Origin: JAHQVI01 sp963727575 | GTDB taxonomy: Bacteria > Pseudomonadota > Alphaproteobacteria > Rhizobiales > Rhodomicrobiaceae | Assembly (NCBI GenBank): GCA_963727575.1 | Contig: CAVSIA010000039.1 | Location: 27,449 to 91,448 of the forward strand | DNA: 64,000 nt | Reading direction: 5' to 3' | Shown: piece by piece, positions 1 through 8,721 of the stretch | How positions within the stretch are numbered: the stretch's first letter is position 1 | Layout of the letters: each line of letters opens with the position of its first letter | The notes under the pieces: model-generated | Databases searched by the model: none | Told to the model about the DNA's origin: nothing | The model's input: the letters and a program-made list of their open reading frames with translations, nothing else | Program-made: the position numbers and the translations under genes

Positions 1-314
1 ACATCGCGCGCCGTGGCGACATCGATCGTCGAGCAGTCCATGAACAAGGTGCCGGGTGCGGCTGCCGCGAGGATACCGCCGGGGCCGAGATAGACCTCGC
101 GGACATGGGCGCCCGCGGGCAGCATGGTCACGACCGCTTCGGCTCCGGCGACGGCATCCGCCGGCCCGCTGGCCGCGGTCGCGCCGAGACCGGCGGCGTG
201 CTGAACGCTTGCCGGGACGACGTCGAACACTTTGAGCTGGTGGCCCGCTTTGAGCAGATTAGCGGCCATCGGGCTTCCCATATTGCCTAAACCGATGAAT
301 GCGATCGTTGCCAT
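1..314 (-). CDS. mmsB: 3-hydroxyisobutyrate dehydrogenase, N-terminal part (runs off the window)
   Basis: The translated minus strand starts at 314 and opens with a Rossmann nucleotide-binding motif (FIGLGNMGSPMAANL, residues 5-19), followed by TMLPAG and the FMDCSTID substrate-binding motif of the beta-hydroxyacid dehydrogenase family. About 104 residues are visible and the C-terminal two thirds, with the catalytic lysine, lie outside. The family member placed beside a 3-hydroxyisobutyryl-CoA hydrolase is normally the NAD-dependent 3-hydroxyisobutyrate dehydrogenase of valine breakdown. The upstream gene ends 50 bases away on the same strand, so the two probably form one operon. Other beta-hydroxyacid dehydrogenases (for example tartronate semialdehyde reductase) share these motifs, so the substrate assignment rests on context. 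Confidence 0.85.
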   Translation of the reverse strand, partial: MATIAFIGLGNMGSPMAANLLKAGHQLKVFDVVPASVQHAAGLGATAASGPADAVAGAEAVVTMLPAGAHVREVYLGPGGILAAAAPGTLFMDCSTIDVATARD

Positions 315-363
315 GGCGGTGCTTCCCTTATTGCCGTTTCGGCTTTTGGTCGGTTTTCTTGCG

Positions 364-1446
364 CTACTCTACCAGATCCCAGCGGTCGTCGAGATCCAGG
401 GCGAGGTCTCCGAGAGGAGCGAAACAGGCGTCGACCATTTCGTCCGTCACCTCCTCGAGCGTAGCGGGCTGCCATTTCGGAGACCGGTCGCGGTCGATGA
501 GGGCGGCGCGCACGCCTTCGCGGAGATCATGCCGCTCCGCCATGCGGTGCACCAGCCGGAATTCGATCTTGAGCTCGTCCTTCAATGTCGTGCGGCGCCG
601 TCCGTCGTTGATCTGCTTGAAGGTGACCTTCTGGCTCAGCGGTGCGCGCTGGCGCATGGTTGCCGCGGTGGTGCGCGCCCATTCGGCGTATGGACCGGTT
701 TCGGCGTCGAGCGCGGCAAGTATCGCCTCGACGCTTTCGGCGGCGAAGATCCGGTCGATCGCGGGGAGCAAGGCGGCAAGCTCGCCTGCGCCGGGATCGC
801 TGTGGAGCCCGTCGAGCACCGGATCGATCGGATCGCCTTCGATCATCGCCTGCCGAATCTTATCGAATGCGGCGGCGTCGATGCAATGTGTGGCGACCCC
901 GAGATAGAACGCGTCGGCCCGCCCGACGCTGGCGCCGGTCAGTCCGAGGTAAAGGCCCGTCCGACCGGGGAAGCGGGGCAGGAAGAAGCCCGCGCCGATA
1001 TCGGGGAAGAGGCCGATGCCGGTTTCCGGCATGGCGAAAGCGATATTCTCGCCCGCCACCCGATGCGTACCGTAGAGCGAGATGCCCACGCCCCCGCCCA
1101 TGACGATGCCGTCGATCAGCGATACGTTCGGCTTGGTGAAGCGCTCCAGCGTCCAGTTATGCTGATATTCCTCGCGGAAGAACTGCATCGACGCCTCGAA
1201 GTCCGCATCGAGCCCCGCGACCAGCGCGCGGATGTCGCCGCCGCCGCAGAAGGCGCGTCCGGGCGCGGCGTCGAGCACCACGCCATAAATGCGCGGTGCG
1301 GCCGCCCATTTCAGATACTGGGCCTCCAGGGTCTTCATCATCCCCGGCGTCAGGGCATTGAGGGTCTTGGGCCGGTTGAGCGTCAGCAATCCGGCGCGGC
1401 CTTCCTCGCGGACGATGAGTTCTTCGGGGGACGGCGTCTCGGGCAT
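364..1446 (-). CDS. 3-hydroxyisobutyryl-CoA hydrolase (enoyl-CoA hydratase/isomerase family)
   Basis: A 360-residue crotonase-fold protein. Family hallmarks are LTLNRPKTLNALT near residue 20, the oxyanion-hole segment GRAFCGGGDIRAL, GIVMGGGVGIS, and MPETGIGLFPDIG, which is typical of the hydrolase rather than the hydratase branch. It would hydrolyse 3-hydroxyisobutyryl-CoA to free 3-hydroxyisobutyrate, the substrate of the dehydrogenase encoded next (1-314). The ATG at 1446 follows an AGGAG ribosome site about 5 bases upstream, which fixes the start. Length agrees with the usual 350-380 residues. A longer open frame extends upstream but has no family similarity. Confidence 0.93.
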   Translation of the reverse strand: MPETPSPEELIVREEGRAGLLTLNRPKTLNALTPGMMKTLEAQYLKWAAAPRIYGVVLDAAPGRAFCGGGDIRALVAGLDADFEASMQFFREEYQHNWTLERFTKPNVSLIDGIVMGGGVGISLYGTHRVAGENIAFAMPETGIGLFPDIGAGFFLPRFPGRTGLYLGLTGASVGRADAFYLGVATHCIDAAAFDKIRQAMIEGDPIDPVLDGLHSDPGAGELAALLPAIDRIFAAESVEAILAALDAETGPYAEWARTTAATMRQRAPLSQKVTFKQINDGRRRTTLKDELKIEFRLVHRMAERHDLREGVRAALIDRDRSPKWQPATLEEVTDEMVDACFAPLGDLALDLDDRWDLVE

Positions 1447-1598
1447 GAAATCTCCTGACGAAGGCGCGTTTCGGTTTAAAAGCATGAGGCGGAGCCGAAC
1501 ACGCTTGAACGATCCTGCGCACGCTATACATCGGCGAGGCGGCTGGACAAGTGAAACAATCGGCTGTGTGAGTTGTTCGGGTTTTCGGTAGGCTCGGT

Positions 1599-2636
1599 AT
1601 GTCGAAAAAGATGAAAACCATTCTGGCGCTGTTCGCCATGCTGTTCGGATTCCTGTTCGGAGTGGGGCATGTGCGCAGCATTCCGTTTCCCGCCAGAAAG
1701 CCGCCGGTGACGCTGGCCAGGAGCGACAAGCCGGCCGAAAAGGCGGAACAAACAGAAAACGGCGTGCATGAGAGCGAAGGCCCGGCTGAGAATGAAGAGA
1801 TGGATGAGGCCGACAATCGAGGCGATGAGGACGATGTCGGCCTGCCGGTGAAGCGGTCCGAGGCGTTGAAGGAGGACGAGGAGGAGGAGGAGACGCCGTC
1901 GAAACAGGCGGAGGGTGAGAAAGAGCCGTTCGCCGAGGAGGGCACCGGGCTTGCCGATGGCGAGGTTCCCGGGATTCCCCCCGTGCCGCTGCGCGGGGTG
2001 CCGCCGTCATTGCGCAATCCGCGGATCGCCAAGCAGCAATACGGGCCCCCGCCTCCGCCCGATACCTGGACGGAGGAGAAGATCGCGGCCGCGAAGTCCG
2101 AATGCGACAGCCTGATCTCCGAGACCAATTTCGAGTTCGAGCCGCTCGCGCCGATCCGGGAAGGGATCTGCGGCGCGCCGGCGCCGATTTCGCTGTCGGA
2201 GCTGAAGCTGACGCCGGCCGTAGAGATAACGCCGGCGGTGAAGACATCCTGTCCGATGGCGGCGGCGCTCAATCGCTGGATGAAAGAGGTGGTCGAGCCG
2301 CGCGCCAAGGAGCTGCTGAAGGACGATATCGTCAGCGTCCGAAATCTTGCGTCCTATGTCTGCCGCACCCGCTACAACGATCCCACCCAGCGGATCAGCT
2401 ATCACGCCTACGCCAACGCCATCGACATCGCCGGGTTCACCACCTCCAAGGGCGAGGAGATCACGGTCCTGGACAATTGGAAGAGCAACGACGACCGGGC
2501 GAAGTTCCTGAAGGAGATTCACGAGGGCGCCTGCAAGATCTTCGGCACCGTACTCGGTCCGGAGGCGAATGCGGCGCATCGCAACCACTTCCATCTCGAT
2601 ATGGCGAAGCGGCGCTTTTCGGCTTACTGCGAATAA
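1599..2636 (+). CDS. Extensin-like C-terminal domain protein, membrane-anchored
   Basis: 345 residues. A hydrophobic N-terminal segment (about residues 5-22) acts as signal or anchor, and an acidic Glu-rich linker spans roughly residues 45-120. The C-terminal half matches the bacterial extensin-like family: CPMAAALNRW, a cysteine-flanked SYVCRTR, SYHAYANAIDIAGF and the terminal HRNHFHLDM. The His/Asp pattern (HAYANAIDI and HNHFHLD) resembles the zinc site of M15-type peptidases, so a periplasmic wall-related hydrolase is plausible but unproven. Four cysteines in the domain suggest disulphides in an oxidising compartment. The gene is monocistronic and convergent with the next gene. Confidence 0.85.
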   Translation: MSKKMKTILALFAMLFGFLFGVGHVRSIPFPARKPPVTLARSDKPAEKAEQTENGVHESEGPAENEEMDEADNRGDEDDVGLPVKRSEALKEDEEEEETPSKQAEGEKEPFAEEGTGLADGEVPGIPPVPLRGVPPSLRNPRIAKQQYGPPPPPDTWTEEKIAAAKSECDSLISETNFEFEPLAPIREGICGAPAPISLSELKLTPAVEITPAVKTSCPMAAALNRWMKEVVEPRAKELLKDDIVSVRNLASYVCRTRYNDPTQRISYHAYANAIDIAGFTTSKGEEITVLDNWKSNDDRAKFLKEIHEGACKIFGTVLGPEANAAHRNHFHLDMAKRRFSAYCE

Positions 2637-2644
2637 AATAAAGA

Positions 2645-2663
2645 CGGCCCCACGGTGGGGCCG
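2645..2663 (-). terminator. Intrinsic terminator between convergent genes
   Basis: An 8-bp GC stem (CGGCCCCA / TGGGGCCG) with a 3-base loop lies in the 55-base gap between two converging genes. On the minus strand the hairpin is followed by CTTTATTTTA, a U-rich tail, so it best serves the cysteine-rich gene ending at 2692. Confidence 0.55.
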
Positions 2664-2691
2664 CCTCCAGGCATGTTGAGGAAATGAGAGG

Positions 2692-3294
2692 CTAGAACTT
2701 CCGGCGGCGATAGTCCTTGTCGTTGCCTTCGTCGTCATAGTCGCCGAGCTTGTCGAAGCATTTCTGCAACTCGCCCGAGCGATAGCGGAATTCATCCGCA
2801 AGAAAGGCGCGCCGTGATTTCATGCACCAGCGGAAATGCGCCCGCTCTTCGGTGTTCCACTCGCCGCCACGCAGGCCGCAATTATATTTCTGGTTTGCTT
2901 CAGCCTGGACGGTCGCAATCTTTGCGTAGGCGTCGCAGTTGGCGCGCTTGCCGACGCGGTCACCCTTATTGTCGTCTCGGCGGTCGGCCCGACGATCGTC
3001 GCGGCAATCTTTGAGCTCATCCTTGCGGGCGTCGGCTTCCTTCTCCGCCTGTTTCGGGAAGAGCATGCACCAGCCGAAATGGGCGGCGCGATTTTCACTC
3101 CAGCGCGACCCTTTAAGGCCACAATTCCTGCGTTCATTGATATCGTTCTGCTCGACGGCTTGGCGTGCGTAGCCGTCGCAAAAATCGCGGCGGCCCTGGG
3201 CATTGGCGGACGTCGCGGTCAGCGACAGCGCGCCGATGGTGATTGCAGCCGTCAGGCCGGTCAAAGAAAGGGTGAAACCTCTCGACACAGACAT
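2692..3294 (-). CDS. Secreted cysteine-rich protein with two internal repeats
   Basis: 200 residues with a clear signal peptide (cleavage near TSANA-Q, residue 35). The mature part holds two copies of a module about 80 residues apart: a leading Cys-Asp-x-Tyr-Ala, then NCGLxGxxW and a closing AHFxWC. Each module has three cysteines. A third cysteine-containing segment (LQKCFD) and a charged tail (DYRRRKF) follow. A linker rich in Asp, Arg and Lys separates the modules. I do not recognise the family. Cysteine spacing and export suggest a disulphide-stabilised periplasmic protein. The ATG at 3294 precedes the hydrophobic signal directly. No neighbour suggests a role. Confidence 0.7.
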   Translation of the reverse strand: MSVSRGFTLSLTGLTAAITIGALSLTATSANAQGRRDFCDGYARQAVEQNDINERRNCGLKGSRWSENRAAHFGWCMLFPKQAEKEADARKDELKDCRDDRRADRRDDNKGDRVGKRANCDAYAKIATVQAEANQKYNCGLRGGEWNTEERAHFRWCMKSRRAFLADEFRYRSGELQKCFDKLGDYDDEGNDKDYRRRKF

Positions 3295-3504
3295 GTTCGT
3301 TTCCTCAAAACAAAAAGGTATTATTGGGCGTACAGTGCCCGGCTCTCCTTTAGCGGTTTCATTCGTGAAAAGCACGACAGTTTGTGGGGATGAGGCAAGA
3401 TGGAGCAGCACACATACATAAAGTTTTGCGGAGATGAGGGAATTGCTTCTGTTCTGCGGCGTTGATAAAAACTGACTGGAACGGGTTTGGGAGAATGCGC
3501 AGCC

Positions 3505-4566
3505 ATGGATAAGAAAGTGGAGAACCGCGGCTTGGCTCAGCGGCACACCGCCGACGCGCCGGTGATGCCGGCGCCTGGATTTCCGACGACGCGGATGCGC
3601 CGGATCAGGCAATCGGAGTGGTCGCGGCGCCTGGCGCGCGAAAACCGGCTGACCACCGACGACCTGATCTGGCCGATCTTCGTTCTCGAGGGGGAAAACC
3701 GCCGGGAGCCGATCGCCTCGATGCCGGGCGTCGACCGGCTTTCCGTCGATCTGGCCGTTGCGGCGGCTGAAGAGGCAGCTAGCCTGTCGATTCCGACGAT
3801 CGCTCTCTTCCCTTATACCAGCATGGATCTGCGCGACGAGCAGGCGACCCAGGCCGTCAATCCCGACAATCTGGTCTGCCGGAGCGTCCGCGCGATCAAG
3901 GCGGCCGTGCCGGAGATCGGCGTTCTCTGCGATGTTGCCCTCGACCCCTATACCTCGCACGGCCATGACGGCGTGTTCGTCGGCGAGGAGATCGCCAATG
4001 ACGAGACGGTGGAGATTTTGATCGAGCAGGCGCTGGTGCAGGCCGAAGCCGGCTGCGACGTGCTGGCCCCGTCCGATATGATGGACGGCCGCATCGGCGC
4101 GATCCGCCATGCGCTTGAGGTCCGTGGGCACCGGAATACGCTGATCATGGCGTATGCGGCGAAATACGCGTCCGCGTTTTACGGGCCATTCCGCGAAGCC
4201 GTCGGCTCATCCTCGACGCTGAAAGGCGACAAACGCACCTACCAGATGGACCCGGCCAATTCCGACGAAGCGATCCGCGAGGTCGAGCTGGACCTGGCCG
4301 AGGGCGCGGACATGGTCATGGTCAAGCCCGGGATGCCCTATCTCGACATCGTCCGGCGGGTGAAGGACACTTTCGGCGCGCCAACTTTCGTTTACCAGGT
4401 GTCCGGCGAATATGCGATGCTGATGGCCGCCGCGCAGAATGGCTGGCTCGACCGGGAGCGCGTGATGCTGGAAAGCCTTCTGGCGTTCAAGCGCGCCGGC
4501 GCCGACGGGATCCTGACCTATTTCGCGCGCGACGTTGCCAAGCTGTTCAAAGAGCGGGGCGCGTGA
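3505..4566 (+). CDS. hemB: Delta-aminolevulinic acid dehydratase (porphobilinogen synthase)
   Basis: 353 residues. HemB condenses two 5-aminolevulinate molecules into porphobilinogen in tetrapyrrole synthesis. Visible hallmarks are RMRRIRQSEWSRRL near the N-terminus, PIFVLEGE, the metal-site region CDVALDPYTSHGHDG, LAPSDMMDGRIGAIR, the first active-site lysine in AYAAKYASAFYGPFR and the Schiff-base lysine in MVKPGMPYLD. The metal site carries Asp and His rather than three cysteines, so this is the magnesium-type enzyme. The ATG at 3505 is preferred over an upstream in-frame TTG at 3487. The next gene follows after 48 bases on the same strand. Confidence 0.96.
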   Translation: MDKKVENRGLAQRHTADAPVMPAPGFPTTRMRRIRQSEWSRRLARENRLTTDDLIWPIFVLEGENRREPIASMPGVDRLSVDLAVAAAEEAASLSIPTIALFPYTSMDLRDEQATQAVNPDNLVCRSVRAIKAAVPEIGVLCDVALDPYTSHGHDGVFVGEEIANDETVEILIEQALVQAEAGCDVLAPSDMMDGRIGAIRHALEVRGHRNTLIMAYAAKYASAFYGPFREAVGSSSTLKGDKRTYQMDPANSDEAIREVELDLAEGADMVMVKPGMPYLDIVRRVKDTFGAPTFVYQVSGEYAMLMAAAQNGWLDRERVMLESLLAFKRAGADGILTYFARDVAKLFKERGA

Positions 4567-4614
4567 TCCGCGTGATCGCCCGCGCTGCAGGATTGCCGCA
4601 GTGAGAAAACACAA

Positions 4615-5892
4615 ATGACGTCTGCCGCGCCGGACCAAGTGGGCACGCCGATGGCGGTCACCTATAGCGACGTCTTCGAAGCGACCAAGCGCATCAGCGG
4701 CCGCGTGCTGAGGACGCCGACGCTGCCGGCGCCGAAGCTCTCGCAGATCACCGGCGCGCATGTCTTCGTCAAATACGAGAATCTCCAGGTGACTGGCGCG
4801 TTCAAGGATCGCGGCGCGCTGGTCAAGCTGTTGTCGCTGACCGACATCGAGCGGGAGCGCGGCGTGATCGCCATGTCGGCGGGCAACCATGCGCAGGCCG
4901 TGGCGTTTCATGCCAAGCGCCTGCGGATTCCGGCGCTGATCGTCATGCCCGAAGCGACACCCTTCGTAAAGGTGAGCAACACCGAGGCCTTCGGCGCCGA
5001 GGTCGTGCTTGCCGGAACGACGCTTGCCGAGGCGCAGGCGACGGCCCTCGCCATCGCGGATCAACGCGGCTTGACCTTTGTCCATCCTTACGACGATCCG
5101 CTGGTGATCGCGGGGCAGGGCACACTCGGCGCGGAATTCCTCGAAGATCAGCCGGATCTGGACTGCGTGATCCTGCCGATCGGCGGCGGCGGACTGATCT
5201 CCGGCTGCGCCGTTGCAATGAAGAAGCTCAAACCCGACATCGAGATTTTTGGGGTCGAGGCGGAGCTGTATCCTTCGATGAAGGCGGCGCTCGAGGGCAA
5301 GGAAGCCGTGTGCGGCGGCCAGACGCTTGCCGAGGGCATCGCCGTCAAGAACGCCGGGCGACTGACCACGCCGATCGTTGCCGAGCTGGTGTCCGAGATC
5401 TTCCTCGTCAGCGAGTTGCAGATCGAGCACGCGGTTTCGGCGTTCCTGTCGCTGCAAAAGACCATGGCGGAAGGCGCCGGCGCCGTCGGGCTGGCGGCAC
5501 TCTGCGCCAACCCGGACCGGTTTCGCGGACGCAAGGTCGGACTGGTGCTCTCGGGCGGCAATATCGACGTGCGCATGCTGGCGTCGATCATGGTGCGTGG
5601 GCTGGAGCGGGAGGAGAAGATCATTTCGCTGCGCCTTGTCATCGACGATCAGCCGGGGATGCTCGGCAGGGTCGCTACGTGTCTCGGCGAGGCGGGTGCG
5701 AACATCCTCGAAGTGGGACATCGCCGGATGTTTCTGAACGTGCCCGCGAAAGGCACCACGCTCGACGTGATGATCGAGACCAAGGACGCTCGGCACGGCG
5801 CCGAGATCATCGCCCGTCTCGAGCGTAGCGGCTTTAGCGTATACCGTCTCGAATCTCGCGCGATTACGCGTGCGGATAAGCTCGCAAACTGA
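4615..5892 (+). CDS. ilvA: Threonine ammonia-lyase with C-terminal ACT domain
   Basis: 425 residues. The PLP fold-type II domain (about 20-330) shows the cofactor lysine in TGAFKDRGA, the SAGNHAQAVA phosphate-recognition loop, the glycine cluster LPIGGGGLISG and the terminal LSGGNID. The C-terminal 80 residues form an ACT regulatory domain (SLRLVIDDQPGMLGRVATC). It deaminates threonine to 2-oxobutyrate, the first step towards isoleucine, or degrades threonine catabolically. One ACT domain and this length fit the shorter class also called TdcB-like, so biosynthetic versus catabolic use cannot be decided. The start is uncertain: a second ATG at 4651 begins nearer the conserved region. Confidence 0.92.
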   Translation: MTSAAPDQVGTPMAVTYSDVFEATKRISGRVLRTPTLPAPKLSQITGAHVFVKYENLQVTGAFKDRGALVKLLSLTDIERERGVIAMSAGNHAQAVAFHAKRLRIPALIVMPEATPFVKVSNTEAFGAEVVLAGTTLAEAQATALAIADQRGLTFVHPYDDPLVIAGQGTLGAEFLEDQPDLDCVILPIGGGGLISGCAVAMKKLKPDIEIFGVEAELYPSMKAALEGKEAVCGGQTLAEGIAVKNAGRLTTPIVAELVSEIFLVSELQIEHAVSAFLSLQKTMAEGAGAVGLAALCANPDRFRGRKVGLVLSGGNIDVRMLASIMVRGLEREEKIISLRLVIDDQPGMLGRVATCLGEAGANILEVGHRRMFLNVPAKGTTLDVMIETKDARHGAEIIARLERSGFSVYRLESRAITRADKLAN

Positions 5893-6156
5893 CGGATAAT
5901 GGAAAGTTCATTTAGATTGTGATCAAAAGCTATACATTCAGCAGAGCAAGTTCGCCTACTTGCAGGTCTATGAAGTTTTTCCTATCTGTTGGATAAGTAT
6001 TAATACGCAAACCCCGAGCGTTCCGGTCCGGCAAACTTTTCCTGCGCATGTGTGTTTCTCTTGATTTAGGTGGCATGTGTCACTTAAGCTATGTGCCTGG
6101 GAGAGTGAGGTGCGATTGCGCAATGGGTATCGACAGGTGACGAGTGAGGCCCTCAG

Positions 6157-6936
6157 GTGACTGAGCAGAGTCGACGTTTCCCAGAATTCTATGTGACGGC
6201 TCCGCAACCCTGTCCCTATCTGTCGGGACGTTTGGAACGGAAAATCTTCACCCATTTGACGCCGGACAAGTCTCCGGCGATGATTGACAACCTGCTCAAG
6301 GGCGGGTTCCGGCGCAGCCAAAATATCGCCTATATGCCGTATTGCGACGGCTGCCAGGCCTGCGTTTCGGTGCGGATCGTCGTCGACGAATTCGAGATGA
6401 GCCGGTCGCTCAAGCGTATCCTCAAGCGCAACACCGACCTTCAGACCCGCCGCGTCGACGCCATCGCCACCTCCGAGCAATATTCGCTGTTCCGCGACTA
6501 TATCGGCGAACGCCATTCCGATGGCGGGATGGCCGACATGTCGGTGTTCGACTATTCGATGATGGTCGAGGACAGCGCGATCGAGACCTTCATCACCGAA
6601 TATCGCCGCAAGCCCGGCTCGCGCCTGCTCAGCAGCGCGGTGACCGGCGACCTGCCTCTGGCGGGCGCGGCCCTTTGCGACCGGCTCAGCGACGGCCTTT
6701 CCCTGGTTTACAGCTTCTACGATCCCGACCTGCATGACCGCAGCCTCGGCAGCTATATGATCCTGGAGCATATCGAATACGCCCGGAGCCTGAAGCTCCC
6801 TTATGTCTATCTCGGCTACTGGATCCAGGGCTCCCGTAAGATGACCTATAAGTCGCGCTTCATGCCGCAGGAAAGGCTGACCCGGCACGGCTGGGTCCGC
6901 GTCGCGACGGACTCCGTCGGCGCCAAACCCGCCTGA
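6157..6936 (+). CDS. bpt: Aspartate/glutamate leucyltransferase (N-end rule)
   Basis: 259 residues. Bpt moves leucine from Leu-tRNA to proteins with N-terminal Asp or Glu, marking them for ClpS/ClpAP. Family motifs are PCPYLSGRLERKIFTHL, the cysteine cluster YCDGCQACVSVRI (residues ~62-74), FRRSQNIAYMP, YSFYDPDL and YVYLGYWIQGSRKM. The start is a GTG at 6157 with a poor ribosome site. The 264-base gap upstream is AT-richer than the surroundings and presumably holds the promoter. Length matches the family. Confidence 0.94.
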   Translation: MTEQSRRFPEFYVTAPQPCPYLSGRLERKIFTHLTPDKSPAMIDNLLKGGFRRSQNIAYMPYCDGCQACVSVRIVVDEFEMSRSLKRILKRNTDLQTRRVDAIATSEQYSLFRDYIGERHSDGGMADMSVFDYSMMVEDSAIETFITEYRRKPGSRLLSSAVTGDLPLAGAALCDRLSDGLSLVYSFYDPDLHDRSLGSYMILEHIEYARSLKLPYVYLGYWIQGSRKMTYKSRFMPQERLTRHGWVRVATDSVGAKPA

Positions 6937-7028
6937 CAGCCCACCGGGTGACACATCTTTCTTGTGCGAGCGGCTTTCCCTCCCTGGCGGCAGCATCGGT
7001 CAACACATCGCGTTGCACTCAAATCTTC

Positions 7029-8285
7029 CTATCTCGCGAAACCCACATGCGGTTCGATCGCGTCCGGGACCCGGCGTAACCTGCGACGCGGGATGGGGGG
7101 CTCGCTACCATCCTCCAAGGTTGCGTCGAGGGCATCGCGCAGCCGTTCGGGCGGCAGATGGAAGCCCTGCCGGTAATCGCCCGGCGAACCGATCACGGCC
7201 CGGTAGTTCAGACCCATGCGCCGGGCGAGCCAGAGATAGGTGCTCTTGATGCAGTTTTCCGGGAACAACTCGATGAGTGTCGCACCCGGCCGCGCGAAAA
7301 TCAGATTGGTCAGCCCCGCACCGTGGACGGCGACGATGACGTCCGCATTCCCGAACCTCTGGACCTGCTCGGCGTGGTTCTCCGAATGCGCCTCGAAGCG
7401 GGCAAAACCTCGCTCGGCGGCAATCGACTCCAACTCGGCTTCGTTCGAAAGACGCCGCTGCTTTGCCTTGCCCCTGCTGAAGAACATCAGATCACCGCCG
7501 GTCGGCCGCGCGAGGCCGTAATGCCGGTGCAGCAGGTTCGCGACCGTGTCCGCCCCGCTGCGCGCGACCGGCAGCCATTCAGAGTTGCGGCACCCATTGT
7601 GAAGCCAGAGATAGGCGTCGATTTCGGCTCGTTCGTCGGCACCCACGGGCTCGAACCGGACGTGGGGATAGGCGGCGGCGACCGCCTTGCAAACCTGATG
7701 CTGGAAGGCCGGCCCGCCCGCCGGCACCAGGACGGTCAGCGGCCGCTTCGTGTGCACATCCTGCCGGAGGTATTCGAGCAGCGGCAGCAGGCTGGCGAAG
7801 AAATGAAAATAATGTCTGGTGCCGTCGAGCCAGGTGACGAGACCGTTGCTCAGCCGGCGGCACTCCAGGCGGCGCGGCCGGGCGCGGTTCCAGTTCGGCG
7901 TCTCGGCGCCCGATTGACTGAGCAACGCCCCGCTGGCCGTATCGACGACGGCGCCGACGTGCCCGAGCACGGCGCAATTCCGGATGACGGCGATCTCGTG
8001 GCGGAAGATCGGCGGATAGGCCGGGCCGCGGCCCGGATCGATCCGGTCGTTCTCGGCGGCGCGCTTGACGAGCTTCATGCCCTCGGCATCGAAGGCGCCG
8101 GACTCCACCGAAATGGAGTTATCCATGATCTGCACCGCGATCGATGTCGCGGCCACGCTGCGCCTCGGAAAGGAGAGCCGCCGCGCCAGCGGCCCGTGCC
8201 GGAGAACGCCGCGCCACAGGGCCCAACGGGCCCATCTGATATTGAGGCGCCTACGGATAAACGATTTCTGTGCTGGCCAAGCCAT
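7029..8285 (-). CDS. Glycosyltransferase family 61 (DUF563) protein
   Basis: 418 residues. The C-terminal half carries DUF563/GT61 signatures: LMFFSRGKAKQRRLSNE (strand and Arg-rich loop), FARFEAHSEN, the diagnostic VIVAVHGAGLTNLIFARPGA and the following ELFPENC. The middle HYFHFFASLLPLLEYL is the conserved entry to the domain. Family members transfer xylose or related sugars to surface polysaccharides. The acceptor here is unknown. I chose the ATG at 8285; an in-frame TTG five codons upstream also exists. The gene stands alone, divergent from the histidine kinase across a 436-base gap. Confidence 0.85.
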   Translation of the reverse strand: MAWPAQKSFIRRRLNIRWARWALWRGVLRHGPLARRLSFPRRSVAATSIAVQIMDNSISVESGAFDAEGMKLVKRAAENDRIDPGRGPAYPPIFRHEIAVIRNCAVLGHVGAVVDTASGALLSQSGAETPNWNRARPRRLECRRLSNGLVTWLDGTRHYFHFFASLLPLLEYLRQDVHTKRPLTVLVPAGGPAFQHQVCKAVAAAYPHVRFEPVGADERAEIDAYLWLHNGCRNSEWLPVARSGADTVANLLHRHYGLARPTGGDLMFFSRGKAKQRRLSNEAELESIAAERGFARFEAHSENHAEQVQRFGNADVIVAVHGAGLTNLIFARPGATLIELFPENCIKSTYLWLARRMGLNYRAVIGSPGDYRQGFHLPPERLRDALDATLEDGSEPPIPRRRLRRVPDAIEPHVGFAR

Positions 8286-8721
8286 GTCCTCTATCCGCAA
8301 GCGGTTCCAACAGGAAACGAATAGAGGCCATCCTTAAATACACGTCAAGATTGCAATTCACTTATTACGCAATTTATCGGACATATGCGCGGCCATTAAC
8401 CACGGTTTTCAGGCCGCTATCGGGCTGCCCGGATTGAGCAGGCGTTAAACGGTGAAGAAAAACAAACACACCCGCTCGCATTTTCCCCGCATGCTTAAAT
8501 CCGAATTTACCTTTCTTGTCTTCAATAGGGCTCATGGTCAGGCGAAACGCAGTCTTCAGCGTTACGCTTTGGTACGAAGATCAACGATGCGTTCGCGTTC
8601 ATTGCTAAAACTCTCGCAATATTGAGGCCTTTTCCTTGAAGGCCGTGCGGGCAGGCGGTGTAATCGCAAGCGTCGATGGTTTCGCGAGTTCGCAACCTAT
8701 GTTGCAAAACAGGTCAAGAGT
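8286..8721. other. Divergent intergenic region between GT61 and histidine kinase genes
   Basis: 436 bases with no convincing coding frame on either strand and clearly AT-richer than its flanks around 8330-8540. It must contain the promoters of both divergent genes. No clean hairpin, tRNA or repeat was seen. A small minus-strand frame at 8522-8707 lacks a ribosome site and family features. Confidence 0.5.

Noticed and set aside
232..1458. Plus-strand 408-codon open frame
   Set aside because: It is the complement of the 3-hydroxyisobutyryl-CoA hydrolase gene; long antisense frames are common in GC-rich DNA.
8522..8707. Minus-strand 61-codon frame between GT61 and the kinase
   Set aside because: No ribosome site or known motif; most likely chance within promoter DNA.
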